Shown piece by piece: positions 35,201 through 47,448 of a stretch of 64,000 nt of DNA. Source of the stretch: Spirodela intermedia (taxonomy: Eukaryota; Streptophyta; Magnoliopsida; Alismatales; Araceae); contig LR746270.1 in NCBI GenBank assembly GCA_902729315.2, positions 4,466,221 through 4,530,220 on the forward strand, written 5' to 3'. The position numbers were made by a program, and so were the translations under genes. The notes under the pieces were generated by a model, which was not told where the DNA came from, did no database searches, and saw nothing but the letters and a program-made list of their open reading frames with translations. How positions within the stretch are numbered: position 1 is the first letter of the stretch; every line of letters starts with the position of its first letter.

Positions 35201-36525
35201 TAGGACATTTTCATTCTGTTATATTGATTAACTTATTAGTATGGAATTTGATTATTGCCGACGTTTTTATTCCTTAGGAGATGGTGATAATTGGTCTCTA
35301 CACCATATTTTTCATAAACGAGGAATCTTAGTTGTGCCCTGTGTTCCAGTATCCATGAAAAGTCAACACTTCTTACACCCTGAAAGCACGTCCGAATCTT
35401 TTCTATTTGGACTTTAAGTGATGTTCTCTCCTAGTAATCGGTCGCGTTTCCCTCTGTTTGAAGAAGGGTTTTGAGGAGCAGTCTGAACTGAACACTTGAA
35501 AAAAATTACCACGATTGTTATATGATGATTGCTATTTTTATACACGCCTTCATCTCTTATAGTGAGTGACCTTTGGCAGACGAAATCATATCAGTTTGAG
35601 GTAAATATTTGTGTGAACTCTTTGTTGGATTTAGTCAACTCATATCAGTTCGAGGTCAATATTTATGTGAACTCTTTGTTGGATTTAGTCAACTCATATC
35701 AGTTCGAGGTCAATATTTATGTGAACTCTTTGTTGGATTTAGTCAACTTATATCAGTTTGAGGTAAATATTTCTTCGACCCTCCTTCAGGAGAAATCCTG
35801 CAATGTGGAGTGCATTGACTTCCTTCGGTCTGTCGACTGGTCTTGACTTCTGCATGCTGCCATCGTAAAATACTTGTCTTCAATAAAAAAATCGCAGTCA
35901 AGATGCTGGAAGATCGAGCAGTGGGAACATCTTCGTGGGTGGCTTCATCTTGGGTGGACTTATCGTGGGTGCGCTTGGCTGCATATATGCACCTCAGGTC
36001 AGCACATCCATCACACCGGGTCTCCTCTCTTTCCTTTTTTGGGAAAGTGGGGTTCCTCTTCATCACTATCTTGTCAGAGAACGGCTCATCAGATGGTCAG
36101 CGTTGGCCCTGCTCGTTAACATTTCCCTTCTGGTCAAACCCTCTGCAGATCAGCAGGGCACTAGCTGGTGCAGACCGGAAGAATCTAATGAAGAAACTGC
36201 CGAAATTCATCTACGATGAAGAGAAGGCCCTGGAGGTAAAACTCTTAGCCGTCGGTTGACTTTTCTTCCGGTCAAATAGTCAAAGAGACCCCGGCCCACT
36301 TGGTATTCATGAGGCCCAATATCGTTCAGGCCTGGGTCCGACGTGGCCTTTTGATTGGGTTAATTGAGTGTTTTACTCCGATTGCCGCAGAAAACGCGGA
36401 AGATCTTGGCGAATAAGATCGAGCAATTGAACTCCGCCATCGACGACGTGTCCTCCCAGCTCCGACCAGAGTTCAGCCCCAACGGTACCTCCGCGGCATC
36501 GGACGGTGCGGAATCCATCGTCTGA
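32248..36525 (+). CDS. Small chloroplast envelope membrane protein (At1g42960-like)
   Basis: Five exons: 32248-32311, 34287-34422, 35898-35997, 36149-36235 and 36391-36525, in phase, giving 173 residues. Exons 1-2 encode a transit peptide of about 65 residues ([35 protein letters not shown]). Exon 3 holds a Gly-rich membrane helix ([20 protein letters not shown]) ending in IYAPQ. The soluble tail [20 protein letters not shown], then [20 protein letters not shown], then [11 protein letters not shown] is highly charged and helical. The whole layout matches, from memory, Arabidopsis At1g42960, found in the chloroplast inner envelope and of unknown function. Introns 1 and 2 are long (about 2.0 and 1.5 kb), and intron 2 holds a 54-bp minisatellite. 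Confidence 0.85.
34506..34533. repeat. (CAT)n microsatellite in intron 2 of the envelope-protein gene
   Basis: About nine ATC units lie some 85 bp after exon 2. Confidence 0.85.
35587..35769. repeat. 54-bp minisatellite, about 3.4 copies
   Basis: A 54-bp unit starting CATATCAGTT(C/T)GAGGT and ending GGATTTAGTCAACT repeats head to tail three times plus a partial copy. The inner copies are nearly identical. Because 54 is a multiple of three, the array stays open as an 18-residue protein repeat (YQFEVN...NSLLDLVNS), but it lies inside intron 2 and is not expected to be translated. Confidence 0.9.
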
Positions 36526-37419
36526 GAAGGACCCAGATCGAATCATGCCCTCTCCGTTGAAAGGTCAGTCGATCCTGGCCGTCTGTTTCGTTGACTCTTG
36601 TTCCCTGCGGATGGTTTCAGGGCTTGTCTAGGAGAACATCAGCTCCCTGTTTAGAATGAATAGCACTGGTTTGGGGGCACGTGTTCTGCAAGGTTTTTTC
36701 TTTCTTCTTTAAACCTTTTGGTCCTTGTCATCCCTCTGACTTTAGGAAAACACCTTGAAGTATGGAAATTGGGAACAAGTCCGCTCGAATTCTGACTGTT
36801 TGAGCCTCTTCAATAAAGGTAGATCCATGAAAAGGTTTTTTTGTAATTGCAAGTATTAGTAGGGGTCTAATTTATAAAGCGTCGGCTGACTGGTCCAAAC
36901 TGACGGCGCCGTGGGCCTGGGAGAAGACATTTTACGGGGAATTATGCCGCATTTACGGCTCGCGGGGAAAGGTCTTATCGTTAATTTAAATTAATATATC
37001 TTTAATAATATATCCTTTCTACACGACTGGTGGAAGGAATCTCTCAGTCAATCTGGAGAAATTCAACCCATGACAAAAGTTAGGAACTTTTTATTCGGGG
37101 TATTTTCAGAATTTTTTAAAAAAGATTTATCTCGATACGACGAAGCAGAAACCCACATTTTCATTTAATTAAATAATTATTCAATTATTTATCATGTTTC
37201 AAATGCAGACTTTCTCGTGAAAAAATCGCATTATTTTTTTTCTTTGATTAAATTCACCCGACGAATAGTTAATCTTATTTTCTACTATTTTTTATTATTA
37301 TTCGAAGTGTCGGAGCACCTGCGAAGATCTCAAAAGGGAGACAAAAGGGGTAATCAATCGACCATTCTCGATTGTTCTTCTTCCTCTCCCAGGCGCGTTG
37401 CGACGGTGCGCCGAGGCCC
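36526..37419. promoter_or_regulatory. IRE1 upstream region
   Basis: This contains the 3' UTR of the envelope-protein gene (left) and the AT-rich promoter and 5' UTR of IRE1 (right). No other open frame is supported. Confidence 0.4.
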
Positions 37420-40400
37420 ATGAAGTCGTCGTGGGGATGGTGGTGGTGGTGGTGGTGGCCGCCGTTCCAGCTTCCCCTCTTCTTCCTCGTCTCGATCTTC
37501 GCTACTTTGCTCCTCTCCAGATCGGAATCTTTCAAAGTTCCGGGGGACTTGGGCGCCGTCGGCCCGCCGGCCCTGAGAGCTCTCCCCCACGGAGAGGGCT
37601 CGAAAGGCCCTTCGCGATTGGGTGAGGGCTCCGGGAGAGGGATCGTCCCCTCGATCTTGAACGAGTGAGTACGCCCCGCCGAGCTACCTCGACGTTCTTC
37701 CCGTTTCTGACTCAATCAGTTTTGCTTTCCCGTTCGAGAAGGAGGATGAATCTATGTGATGTCTCCTTGTCATCCACTGATAAACGCGCATTTTCCGTTA
37801 GCGACTGAATGGTACAATCTGATGGACGAGAATTTTTCGAAGCTGAAAATCGATGCCCTTCTAGTGATTTCCTGCAAGTAATGAATCTCCACACTGTTTC
37901 TCGATTGGATCTCTGCCGCCCTCAAGCGATTTCGAGGTGTGGTTCTTGGTTGGGCACTCTTAATATGCTAATGCTGAGAAAATGTGGTCAGTCGTAGCGT
38001 TGCTCAGCAGCAAATCATTACATTCGATCTCAATCTTTGCCCTGAACATTATGCGACCATGCGGTGATTACTCCTTCCTCGGATGCTTTGCCCCATTCTC
38101 GTCCAAAATCTTTCTGCTCAAATGACTTCTCAGCCGAAAATGCAGCACAAATTTATGTTCTCACAGTTTGAAAAAAGCTTCAATGGTTCATTTTATGTTG
38201 GCTCTCGGCAGTGGCAAGATGTCATCTTGGCAGAGCCACAAAGTATCTGATTCTTCACCCGATTTGTCTCTTATCTAGCAATAATATTGGAAGTGGCCCA
38301 CCCAAAATGCCTAATGTTATGATCGAGCTGCATACATAGTGAATGATTTTCTTCTCTGTTTCTAACATCATTCGTGTTTTTTTTTTTTTTTTTTTTTTTT
38401 GCTAGAACAGTAAGCATGACACTGCAGTTATTGCTCTCTCAGATGGCACAATTTACTTGGTCAACAGCAATTCCGGAAAAGTTTATGGTTCCTTTTCATC
38501 TGGGTCTCCACTTATGATGTCATATCAGGCCTTCTCTGACCGTAGTACGGCCACCAATTCTGATTATAAACATAGTGAGGTTGAAGATTCCGCTTTCTCA
38601 AGGGACAACAACTACTTCATCTCTTGTGGAGATGACTGGAACCTGTATGAACACACTGCTGAATTTGGCAAAAGGGTACGTCCGTCAGTCTCTACCTTGG
38701 AACAAACTTTTTTTCTCTCTCTCAGTGTCCCATGTAATTATTTTCTTGCATTCCTTGTCTCAGAGAATTGAGATGACAGTAGAAGACTATGTCAAGAGCA
38801 CCCCAAGAATATCATTAGATGGAGGAGTCACCCTCGGATCTAAGAGGTCAACTGTGTTTCTTGTTGATGCCAAGAACGGGAAGGTAATTACTTCTCATTG
38901 GCCTGATGAGATTCAGCAAGCAGAGGGAATTGGGAGTCAGGGAGGCGAGTTGGTATTGACCAAGCTGCTAAATCGTGACTGGGTAGAGTTAAGTCCCGCA
39001 GCTATACCACCTGTGCTTATTACGAGGACTGATTATGTTTTGAACCATTTCATGACTTCGGACAAACTGTTATGGGGGTTGACAGTTTCTATGGTTAAGG
39101 CATATTCATGTCAAAGAGTCAGGGATGGACTTGGATCTGAGCATGGAGGGGGCGGGGAGCAGTGCAACATCTGGATTCCTGTGCACCAGATCAATGGTTT
39201 GGACCCGGTTAAAAATGGCTTGGTCTCTATTCCAAAAGCCTCCTCACGCAAGAACCCTAAGCTACTAGCTTTAGCTGCTCCACCAACAGGCCACAATGCA
39301 GGTCATGATATTGTGCATAGTGATCTCTTTTCAGGATCACGGCAGGTTGAAGAAAATCCTCACACATCCCTTAGTCTTTTAGATGGCAGCCGAATGTCTT
39401 CCTCTTTATCAGTAGAACAGCATGAAGGGAACAACAGCTCGCTTCGGACAAATGTTCGTCAAACTGTTTCTGAAATCAAGTCTCAAGTTGTGAACATATT
39501 TGTTTCATGGTATCTCATCCTACTCTCGTTAGTGATGCCCATAGTCTATTATGTAAAGGTGGGAATCCAAGGTAAATCTGTCAGGCCAGCTAGTGGTTTG
39601 ATTGAGAGGAGATCAGTGGTCACCAGGAGGAGAAAAGCTAGGAAGATTGGAAAAAATAATGGGCCAATTGCTGGCACTCTGACTGATAAGGAGCTTGCAG
39701 ATGAGGGGCTTACAATCGAAAAGAAAAATGAAGATGAACTGATGAGTTATATAAGATTTGGTGAGACTGGCGATGGGAAGTGGATCGGTAAGCTATTTCT
39801 GTCAAAGACAGAAATAGCCAAGGGCAGTAATGGCACAGTTATTCTTGAAGGAGTATATGCTGGGCGTCCGGTGGCCGTTAAACGTCTTGTTCAGACTCAT
39901 CATGAAGTTGCGTTCAAAGAGATTCAGAACCTTATTGCCTCTGATCAACATCCCAATATTATTCGATGGTTTGGAGTAGAACATGATCTGGACTTCATTT
40001 ATCTTTCGCTTGAACGCTGTACCTGCAGCTTAAATGATCTGATTCAGTCATATTCAGATTCTCCTGTTTCTCCAGCTCTGACGCAAGGTAGTGAAAATGA
40101 GTACAAAGTTTGGTTGGACCTTGTGAACAGACTCGATAAGGGCGTTGAGCTCTGGAAACCGAATGGATGTCCATCATCTCAGCTGCTAAAGCTAATGAGG
40201 TTAGTAGAAATCTATTACTCTATTTATGCATTTTGTAAGCTGTCTATGGGGTTTCACAGGCTTGCTTATAATCTACATCTCTCAATGGCCATTCCTCTGT
40301 TTTTAGGAGTATAAGGAGTTAAAAAATCATTTTTTTAGCAAATTATGAAGGCATTCCTTTCAATACATTGATAAATATGGCCTTTTATCTCAACCATACT

Positions 40401-43400
40401 TGAATGGTCCAGGAACTCAGTGTTACCCTGGTACGTGTATCAAACTTTCAGCTTATAACCTTGCGGAGGAAAACTAGGCATGAAATGAGCAGCCAGCAAC
40501 ATGGTTTCATTTGTTCATGCTAATGATGTTAAAATGATTTTTTTTACTTAGCGGCAACCTTAAGTTCTATTGTTGAAAGTTCTTCCACTGAAGAATATCC
40601 ACTTCCCTTCCCTGGCCAAGTTTGATAAAAGGGAAAGAAATACCATTCATGTGACCCATCAAGAAAATGGTGTAGTTAGTTTGGGTGATCAGGTCCTGAG
40701 ATAATCTTCAGGTACTTTTTCTCTTTCTCTCCTGTTTCTCACCCCCAAGACTCCCGAGGCTTTCTGTTACTCTTTTCAGCCTTTCATCCCTCTTGCTGAC
40801 ATAAACGATGCACAATCTGCTAGAAATGTAGGTCGTGCCTCTGGATAACATACCTCGAGATGGATCCATGATGTGCCAAATGTAATCATCTGATTGGACA
40901 CCGCAAATTTACTATAAGCTTCATGGTCTGCTACAAATTTACTGGATATGCCACTCTTGTGGTCTAAGATGCGACAGATTTGCCATTTGATATAAAAGCA
41001 GTCAACGATGCCTGTTTGGTGGCGTATTGCTTGAGTGTGATGGATTATGGCCATTCTGAATGAAAGCCTGCCATTAATCCTCTGTTCTGTGGAACTCATG
41101 GATGTCAGGTTCAACGTGTTCTTGAGAAAAATCTCTCCACTTTTTGTAGAGACTTCTTGTGTAGTTGTAAAGGGTTGAGATCAGATCAGATCTCCAGTAC
41201 ACCAACAGGATCGTCGCCCATCTCACAAGCGCCACATTTTCAGTATGGAACCCAGATAGATGGAAATCTGTTTCCCTCCCAAATTTCCTTTGAAGATTTA
41301 TCGTTCTTAGAATTGACATGGTCCGGAAAAAAAATAAATGTATAATCTGAAGAAGGGATTACTTGAATTGGGCAATCTCTCAATCAAGCCATTTGCTTTC
41401 CCTTTGAATTTTTGCATGGTTTTTTAGTGGAATTGGGGGACAAAGTTTCCTAAAATATGTTATTTAGTTATTCTATCTGGAATCATATATATTAAGAAAA
41501 ATACCCACTATTGGTGCACTCAAAGCCAATGGTTTTGAGTCGGATGGCCCGACAACTATATCATGGTATTAGAGCCGATTGGTTTTCTTGGCCTGAAGTT
41601 AGCAAGCACATGAGGGGGCGAGTTAAACATAGTCCCATATTTTATAAGATAGCTCGCAAGTTAGTACACAAATAAACCTGTGATTCCAAAGATAATCTAC
41701 ATTCAAAGTTAATTAGCTTTGAATTCAATGGCCCAATTGATATTTGTAAGTCAAACTAGAGTCAAGTGAGATTTCATATTGTAACAGTGCCTGAATGGTT
41801 CTCTACTGATGCTACAACTTCCTGACTAGATAACATCAAGCTCAGTTCTTGAAGCATGGCTCTTCATGGATTTACTCTTTCTTTTTCCAATAAAAGAATT
41901 CCAGCAATATGTAATCCTCCACTGCTTTCTTTTATAAGATACCAAAACGGTTCAAAGTTCAGTCATGTTCCTTGTGTTCTCTCCGTTTTGTAATGTAATG
42001 CAGTCATTGTGAGTTGCCCTTCTTTGAAAGAAGGAATTAAAGTTCTCTCTCCTTTAAATCATTTACGCAGAAATAATTGATATCATTTCAATTCCCTTTT
42101 CATGCTGAAAGATAATTTCTGCCGTCAACTCGATGTGCTTTAAAAGGTCTGATTCTGGTCTAGTGTGATGAGGGTGACTGCTGTTACTATGTGCAAGAAA
42201 ACGGCGTGCATGCCATCCAGGAAGCATTAAATGCAAATAATTGAGTGAGCAAGGCGTGGAATTTTGAGAGACATGGAACTTTCAGTTGCTGGTTTTTGCT
42301 TATCTTTTGCTTGCTTTATGCTAATGACTCTTATCACCCACTGCCCGCACATCAAACACCCTTGAATTGCCCCAATCAGTGTTGTAACCCCATCTCCCCA
42401 AAGAAAGGCATGCCATTAGCAGACTGTTCTTCCCAGAAGTGATTTTCGCATCTAAAGCTGATTAGGGCAATTTTTTTGGTCATGTAAAGGAGCAAAATAG
42501 CCGGAATTTCCCTGATTAGTATATTTCTAACCCCCCCCTCCCAGAAAAAAAGAAAAGAAAAGAAAAGGCTATGTTATGATCAGAATGAACTTCCAAAAGT
42601 CTCATCAAACTCATCATTTCAGCTGGGGTTTCTTGCATTCTCATCTTGAGTGGCCCACATCAGGCTCTTTAAACATGATTAGGTCAAAGCTATTTTCCCC
42701 AAGATCCCCTAATTGCATTGCCTAAACTGATGCAGAGATGTGGTTTCCGGGCTTGCCCATCTCCATGAGCTCGGCATCATACATCGCGACATCAAGCCGC
42801 AGAATGTGTTGATCTGTGCCGACCGGTCCCTCACCGCCAAGATTTCAGACATGGGCATCAGCAAACACTTACCCGACAACATGTCCTCTCTAGGGCACCA
42901 TTCTACCGGTGAGAACCCTCTCAATCTCATCAATTTTCTTCCACCCAGGACTCTTTAACTCTGTGAGCAGACGGTCTCATGAAGCTTGTTGCTTCCATAT
43001 CCATGCAGGGAGTGGAAGCTCTGGTTGGCAAGCTCCTGAACAGCTCCTCAATGGGCGTCAAACCAGGGCAGTCGATCTATTCAGCCTGGGCTGCGTCCTC
43101 TTCTTCTGCATCACCAAGGGAAGGCACCCATTTGGCAGCCATTTTGAACGCGACTCAAATATCGTCAAAAATAATGTGGACCTCTTCTTGGTGGAGCACA
43201 ACCCAGAGGCAGTCCACCTGTTCTCCCTCCTGTTGAGCCCTCACCCGGAGAAGAGGTGGGTAGAATCTCACTCTTCTCCTCCTAAGTTTTGCCCCAATTT
43301 CAGCAGATAATTTAGTCAATGAAACTCACCCTAAATCTGCTCATTATCAGGCCAAAGGCAGTGGAAGTGTTGCACCACCCCTTCTTCTGGAGCTGTGAAG

Positions 43401-43974
43401 AGAGGCTCTCATTTCTAAGGGACGCCAGCGATCGGGTGGAACTGGAGGACAGGGAGAAGGAGTCCGAGCTGTTGGAGGCACTGGAAAGCAGCCAAGTGGC
43501 AGCATTTGGGGGCAAGTGGGGGGACAAGCTAGATGCTCCCCTAATCGCAGATATGGGCCGTTACAGAAGATACAGGTTTGACTGCGTCCGTGATCTACTT
43601 CGGGTCATTAGGAACAAGCTGAATCATTACAGGGAGCTCCCAAGAGATCTACAGGTATAAAAATAAGTAACCCCATTGAATTGGATCAAGCCCTGTCCCT
43701 TGTTTCTCTGCATCTTGATCTTCTCAGCTAGGGTTTCTATTTTGTCCAAAATTGGGGAAAGAGAATCCTAAAAATTTTGATATCCCACTTTGAATCTGGC
43801 ATGGTTTTTCTCTATTTGTTGCAGGAACTCCTTGGATCGGTCCCCGAAGGATTCGACTATTACTTCAAGGCCCGATTCCCCTCTCTCTTAATCGAAGTGT
43901 ACAAGGTTATGCACAGACACTGCCAGGATGATCCTTCCTTCCAAAAATATTTTACAAGCAGCGGGATCTCCTAG
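37420..43974 (+). CDS. IRE1: IRE1 ER-stress sensor: kinase/endoribonuclease
   Basis: Seven exons: 37420-37664, 38411-38675, 38764-40199, 42736-42908, 43009-43255, 43351-43654 and 43825-43974. The phases agree, giving 939 residues. IRE1 senses unfolded proteins in the ER lumen and splices bZIP60 mRNA through its cytosolic RNase. It shows a signal peptide, a lumenal beta-propeller-like sensor (TAVIALSDGTIYLVNS; FISCGDDWNLYEH; DGGVTLGSKRSTVFLVD) and a membrane helix at about 412-433 (FVSWYLILLSLVMPIVYYV). The kinase follows, with P-loop AKGSNGTV, catalytic lysine in VAVKRL, HRDIKPQN in exon 4, SDMG in the DFG position (usual for IRE1) and SSGWQAPEQL. It ends with a KEN RNase domain (FDCVRDLLRVIRNKLNHYR; FDYYFKARFPSLLIEVYKV). 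Oddities are seven consecutive tryptophans in the signal peptide and a 2.5-kb intron 3 carrying a retroelement scrap. Confidence 0.94.
41480..41700 (+). mobile_element. Retroelement scrap with tRNA-Met-type primer-binding site in IRE1 intron 3
   Basis: TGGTATTAGAGC at 41564-41575 differs by one base from the TGGTATCAGAGC primer-binding site that many plant copia and TRIM elements use to pair with initiator tRNA-Met. It is preceded by ACTATATCA, so an LTR end in CA abuts it as expected. The GCACTCAAAGCC and GTCGGATGGCCCGAC segments just upstream resemble TRIM-type LTR ends. No second LTR or coding domain was found, so the boundaries are approximate. Confidence 0.5.
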
Positions 43975-43978
43975 GCTA

Positions 43979-44355
43979 TGGCAATGAAAACCCTAGTCCA
44001 GCTAGGCGAACCTCCCCCTCAAGTGATGGGGGCAGCAATTGTTGTGCATGATACAAGTTTTCCCACTGTGTCCATATGTAAATCTGTTTAATGAGAAGAA
44101 GTTGTACATGTTTTCCTAACCATGAGCTGGAGTGAACTCCCGAAGTTGGGCAAGTTTTGCAATTGGGAGAGGGATGAGGGAGAGGTTGGCCATGACTGTA
44201 AGAACCTTAGTTCAGCCAAAGGTGAATCTCCCCTAGGAGAGATGGGCAGCAAATTTGTTGCATGATACAGTCGTTCCTGGTGTATCATTGTGTAAGGCTA
44301 TTCTATGAAAGGAGTTGTCTGTATTTTTCTAATCATGAACAGGCATAAACTCCCT
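43979..44355. repeat. Diverged tandem duplication in the IRE1 3' region
   Basis: Two segments of about 170 bp (about 43979-44150 and 44197-44355) share, in order, AACC(C/T)TAGT(C/T)CAGC, GAA(C/T)CTCCCC, a GGGCAGCAA block, GTTG(T)GCATGATACA, CCTAA or TCTAATCATGA and GAACTCC or AAACTCC. They follow the IRE1 stop codon directly, so the 3' UTR or downstream flank has been duplicated. There are many differences, so this is old. Confidence 0.65.
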
Positions 44356-44383
44356 GACCAAGTCTGCACCACTGGGGATGGAT

Positions 44384-44417
<34 letters not shown>

Positions 44418-46261
44418 CTATCTGTCTGGAGAGCACACGAAGCCCGCCAAGGGGAAGGTGAGGAGATGGGCTTAAATGATGAGTAAACATGGGTTTCTTG
44501 ATGGGCGGATGCAGATGCAGAAGATGGATGAGAATTCGGACAGTTCAGAAGGTTGCCAAGCCAGGTTAGAAAGAAGAACAAGCCTCTGGTATTCCACAGA
44601 TACTCCACCAAAAAGTTTCTTGACCAAAGAGGGGCCGTGTGATATTTTATGGGGCCAATGCCACCTGCTGAGGCCTCACACCACCCAAATCCCACACATA
44701 TGCAATAACTAAAATAAAAGTGAGGCTCAGATGAGTTAGGCATGCCAAACCTGGCCGAACAGCAGCAGGGAGGTTAATGCAGAAACATGAACCAGAGCCA
44801 TTTTATTCTCGTTGCACACAGCATCTAATCGATTTCCACAACGAAGAATGGAACTCGAAGATGAGAGAATCCATTCAGAGCCCGTAAGAGCAATCCCAAC
44901 CCTGATTGCAGAGACCCTGGCTACATTAGGCCTTGGAATAATGGAACAATCATGGTACACCTACAATGGGGAAAAAACAGAAATAAATAGAAATTCACAA
45001 ACAGCTGTGACTTGTTTCTAAGGTTCTGCTGCTTGTGATAGCATTGAACAAGCAAGCTGAAACGGAATGTGATTCATATTTCTCTCAACAATATTGAATG
45101 TATCATACTAAGAATGGATAGTAAAAAGCTAAATTCATCCCAATATGCGTGTAAAAAGATTAGAGAGATAAGCAGGAATAGCAAAAGTATCAGTCACCTT
45201 TCATATGGATTGCTAACCATCAGCAATGAGTATTCTGAAAACGGTGATGTCTCCAGTCTCGAATAGAAAATAGAATTCGTATCGTCTTACGTATCCACAA
45301 TGAGAAAATTCTCTCTACAAGCATATTAAACAACTAACTTACCCTAAAATTTTAGCTTCAGCAAAGTACCAGCTGAAGATGGAAATTTTGGTCCTTGAAA
45401 TGATGAAAAGGCGCTTTATACTGTGTCGCAAATAGATAAATATCTAGATAATAATTGAAGGGAATTGGTGATAACACTTTTACTAGCTGCATTGAACATT
45501 GCTACAATTGTAAACAAAATAACTAGAGATGACCTGATGAATCGTCGACAAAAAAATCACAATATGGACAAGTATGAGGTAATGGAGTATCAATATGTTA
45601 TCCAAGGGGTGACACCTGCAAAATCGTGTCATCATCATTGTCAACAGCATAAGGAGAAGAGAAAGTCAGCATTCATGCTGGGCGTATAAACTCGTCTTCT
45701 TCTTCTGTCCAGGCATTTTTTTCATTTCTTATTTTTCAAAATGAAATGTTTTTTACATTTTATGCCACATGAATAAAGTGAATTGATATATAAACGTTTA
45801 TATCTCTCTTAACTTGTTCATCTGCAATAAATAATCTACATAAATTTGGAACTTATTTAAATATTTCCGGAGGAAAAATCACAGAAAGAGGCAATTTCTC
45901 TCCATTCCAGTTCAGTGAAGAGGAGTACTGAAACAGTACACTTTGACTGTCTTCTCCCCTGTTAGTGTTGAACCCTCTAGCGCCAACCTTGCACTAAAGG
46001 CCATTCAAATGGCCACGAAAGCAACAAAACGATCGTTGCTCGAACAGGGTCCAGATTATAAAGACAATAATCAATAGAGGAATCAAAAAAGTATACAAGA
46101 AGATGATCGAAAATCCAATTAATCACAAATGCTTAAAAAGGTATATAAATATGTTTTAATCAGCAAAAGCATCCTGGGTGTTGACACTAGACACCACATG
46201 AAACGTAGGAGTAAAGGAACAAACAAATAAGGAGAATTGATTACCTCTCGTTTTCCATTTC
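44356..46261. other. Intergenic region between convergent IRE1 and homoserine kinase genes
   Basis: Nearly 1.9 kb, AT-rich in its second half. A (GT)n(GA)n microsatellite spans about 44384-44417. The rest holds the homoserine kinase 3' flank and no recognisable gene or element. Confidence 0.5.
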
Positions 46262-47401
46262 CTAGTTCGCACTGCTACTGATAACCCTCGCACCGACACG
46301 GTCTAGTCTGGTCACAGTCATGCTCGCGCTCAAACCGCCTTCAGACAGGAATGCCTCGACCATCCGATCACCGATCAACTTCCCTTTCTCCTCGTCGTTG
46401 ATTACTGCCACGGCAGTAGGGCCCGCGCCGCTTATTGTGCACCCAAATGCCCCAGCCTCCAAGGCTGCCTTCTTCACTCCCACCATTCCTGGTATCAATG
46501 GAGCCCTCTTCGGCTCCACGATTATATCGGATGAAAGAGCCGCCCCGATAATTTTAACGTCTCCCTGAACCACTGCTGCGACTAGTGCAGCGGCCTGGCT
46601 GGAATTGAATATGTGATCCTTCATGTTGACACCAGCCGGAAGCGCTGCGCGCATCTTCTTCGTCGGCGCTTCGAAATCTGGGCTCACGAGGACGAAGAAC
46701 AGTTCCCTACCTGCCGGAAAGTCCAAACGGATGATTTCCAGGGGATCGTAGCTCCGAATCAGGACGAAGCCACCCATGATCGCAGGTCCCACGTTATCGG
46801 CATGGTATCCGCTCACCTTCGCCTCCGATACCAGGCAAGCGAGCACGAGCTCCGACAGGGAGAGGTGTCCGCCGAAGAGTTCATTGACAGCCACGGCTGC
46901 CGCAGCAGCACTAGCGGCGCTAGACCCCAGGCCACTACCGAGGGGGAGCCCCTTGTGTAGATGCAGCGACACGCCTACTGATCGAACAGCAAGCATCCGC
47001 ATGACCTCGATTGCCGCAATCCCAGCGCAATTCCAGAGGGGATCTCTGCTGAGCTTGGATGCACCGGCGCCGCCAGATATGGCGGAGATGGCGACGGTGC
47101 CCGGCCGGACAGAGGCTTCCACTGAAGCAGTGACATAGTCACCAACACCATCGACGGCGCAACCGAGGAAGTCGAAGCCAGGGCCGAGGTTCGCGACGGT
47201 CGCCGGCGCGAACGACTTGAGGCTCGTGAAGACGGGGGAAGGATCCGCAACGCCGCTTCTGCTGGTGGCGACGGCGACCTGGCCCTTGGAGCAACACCTC
47301 ACAGTCGCCAATCGGGGCCCCGCAAGCGCAGACCGCCGGCGGTCTTGATGGCGATGGAGACTCAGCTCCGTGAGCGAGATGCTGTAAGCAGCAGCCGCCA
47401 T
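46262..47401 (-). CDS. HSK: Homoserine kinase, chloroplastic
   Basis: A single exon of 379 residues. The enzyme phosphorylates homoserine to O-phosphohomoserine in plastids, the branch-point substrate for threonine and methionine synthesis. The first 50 or so residues are a transit peptide (MAAAAYSISLTELSLHRHQD). The GHMP-kinase fold follows: motif 1 FAPATVANLGPGFDFLGCAV, the ATP-binding loop GLPLGSGLGSSAASAAAA at about 151-168, substrate-region KVSGYHADNVGPAIMGG, and motif 3 FGCTISGAGPTAVAV. All key glycines and serines are present. Arabidopsis homologue DMR1 (At2g17265, from memory) affects downy-mildew resistance when impaired. The first ATG is at 47401, preceded in the 5' UTR by a long CT tract (read on the minus strand). 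It is head-to-head with the PLA2 gene. Confidence 0.95.
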   Translation of the reverse strand: MAAAAYSISLTELSLHRHQDRRRSALAGPRLATVRCCSKGQVAVATSRSGVADPSPVFTSLKSFAPATVANLGPGFDFLGCAVDGVGDYVTASVEASVRPGTVAISAISGGAGASKLSRDPLWNCAGIAAIEVMRMLAVRSVGVSLHLHKGLPLGSGLGSSAASAAAAAVAVNELFGGHLSLSELVLACLVSEAKVSGYHADNVGPAIMGGFVLIRSYDPLEIIRLDFPAGRELFFVLVSPDFEAPTKKMRAALPAGVNMKDHIFNSSQAAALVAAVVQGDVKIIGAALSSDIIVEPKRAPLIPGMVGVKKAALEAGAFGCTISGAGPTAVAVINDEEKGKLIGDRMVEAFLSEGGLSASMTVTRLDRVGARVISSSAN

Positions 47402-47408
47402 GACGACT

Positions 47409-47448
<40 letters not shown>

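Noticed and set aside
35587..35769. Regular direct repeats considered as a CRISPR array
   Set aside because: The units are contiguous without spacers and lie in a plant intron.
35529..35846. Open frame with 18-residue repeats
   Set aside because: It is a 54-bp minisatellite inside an intron whose flanking exons splice in phase.
46320..47138. Plus-strand open frames across homoserine kinase
   Set aside because: Shadow frames of a well-conserved GHMP kinase on the minus strand.
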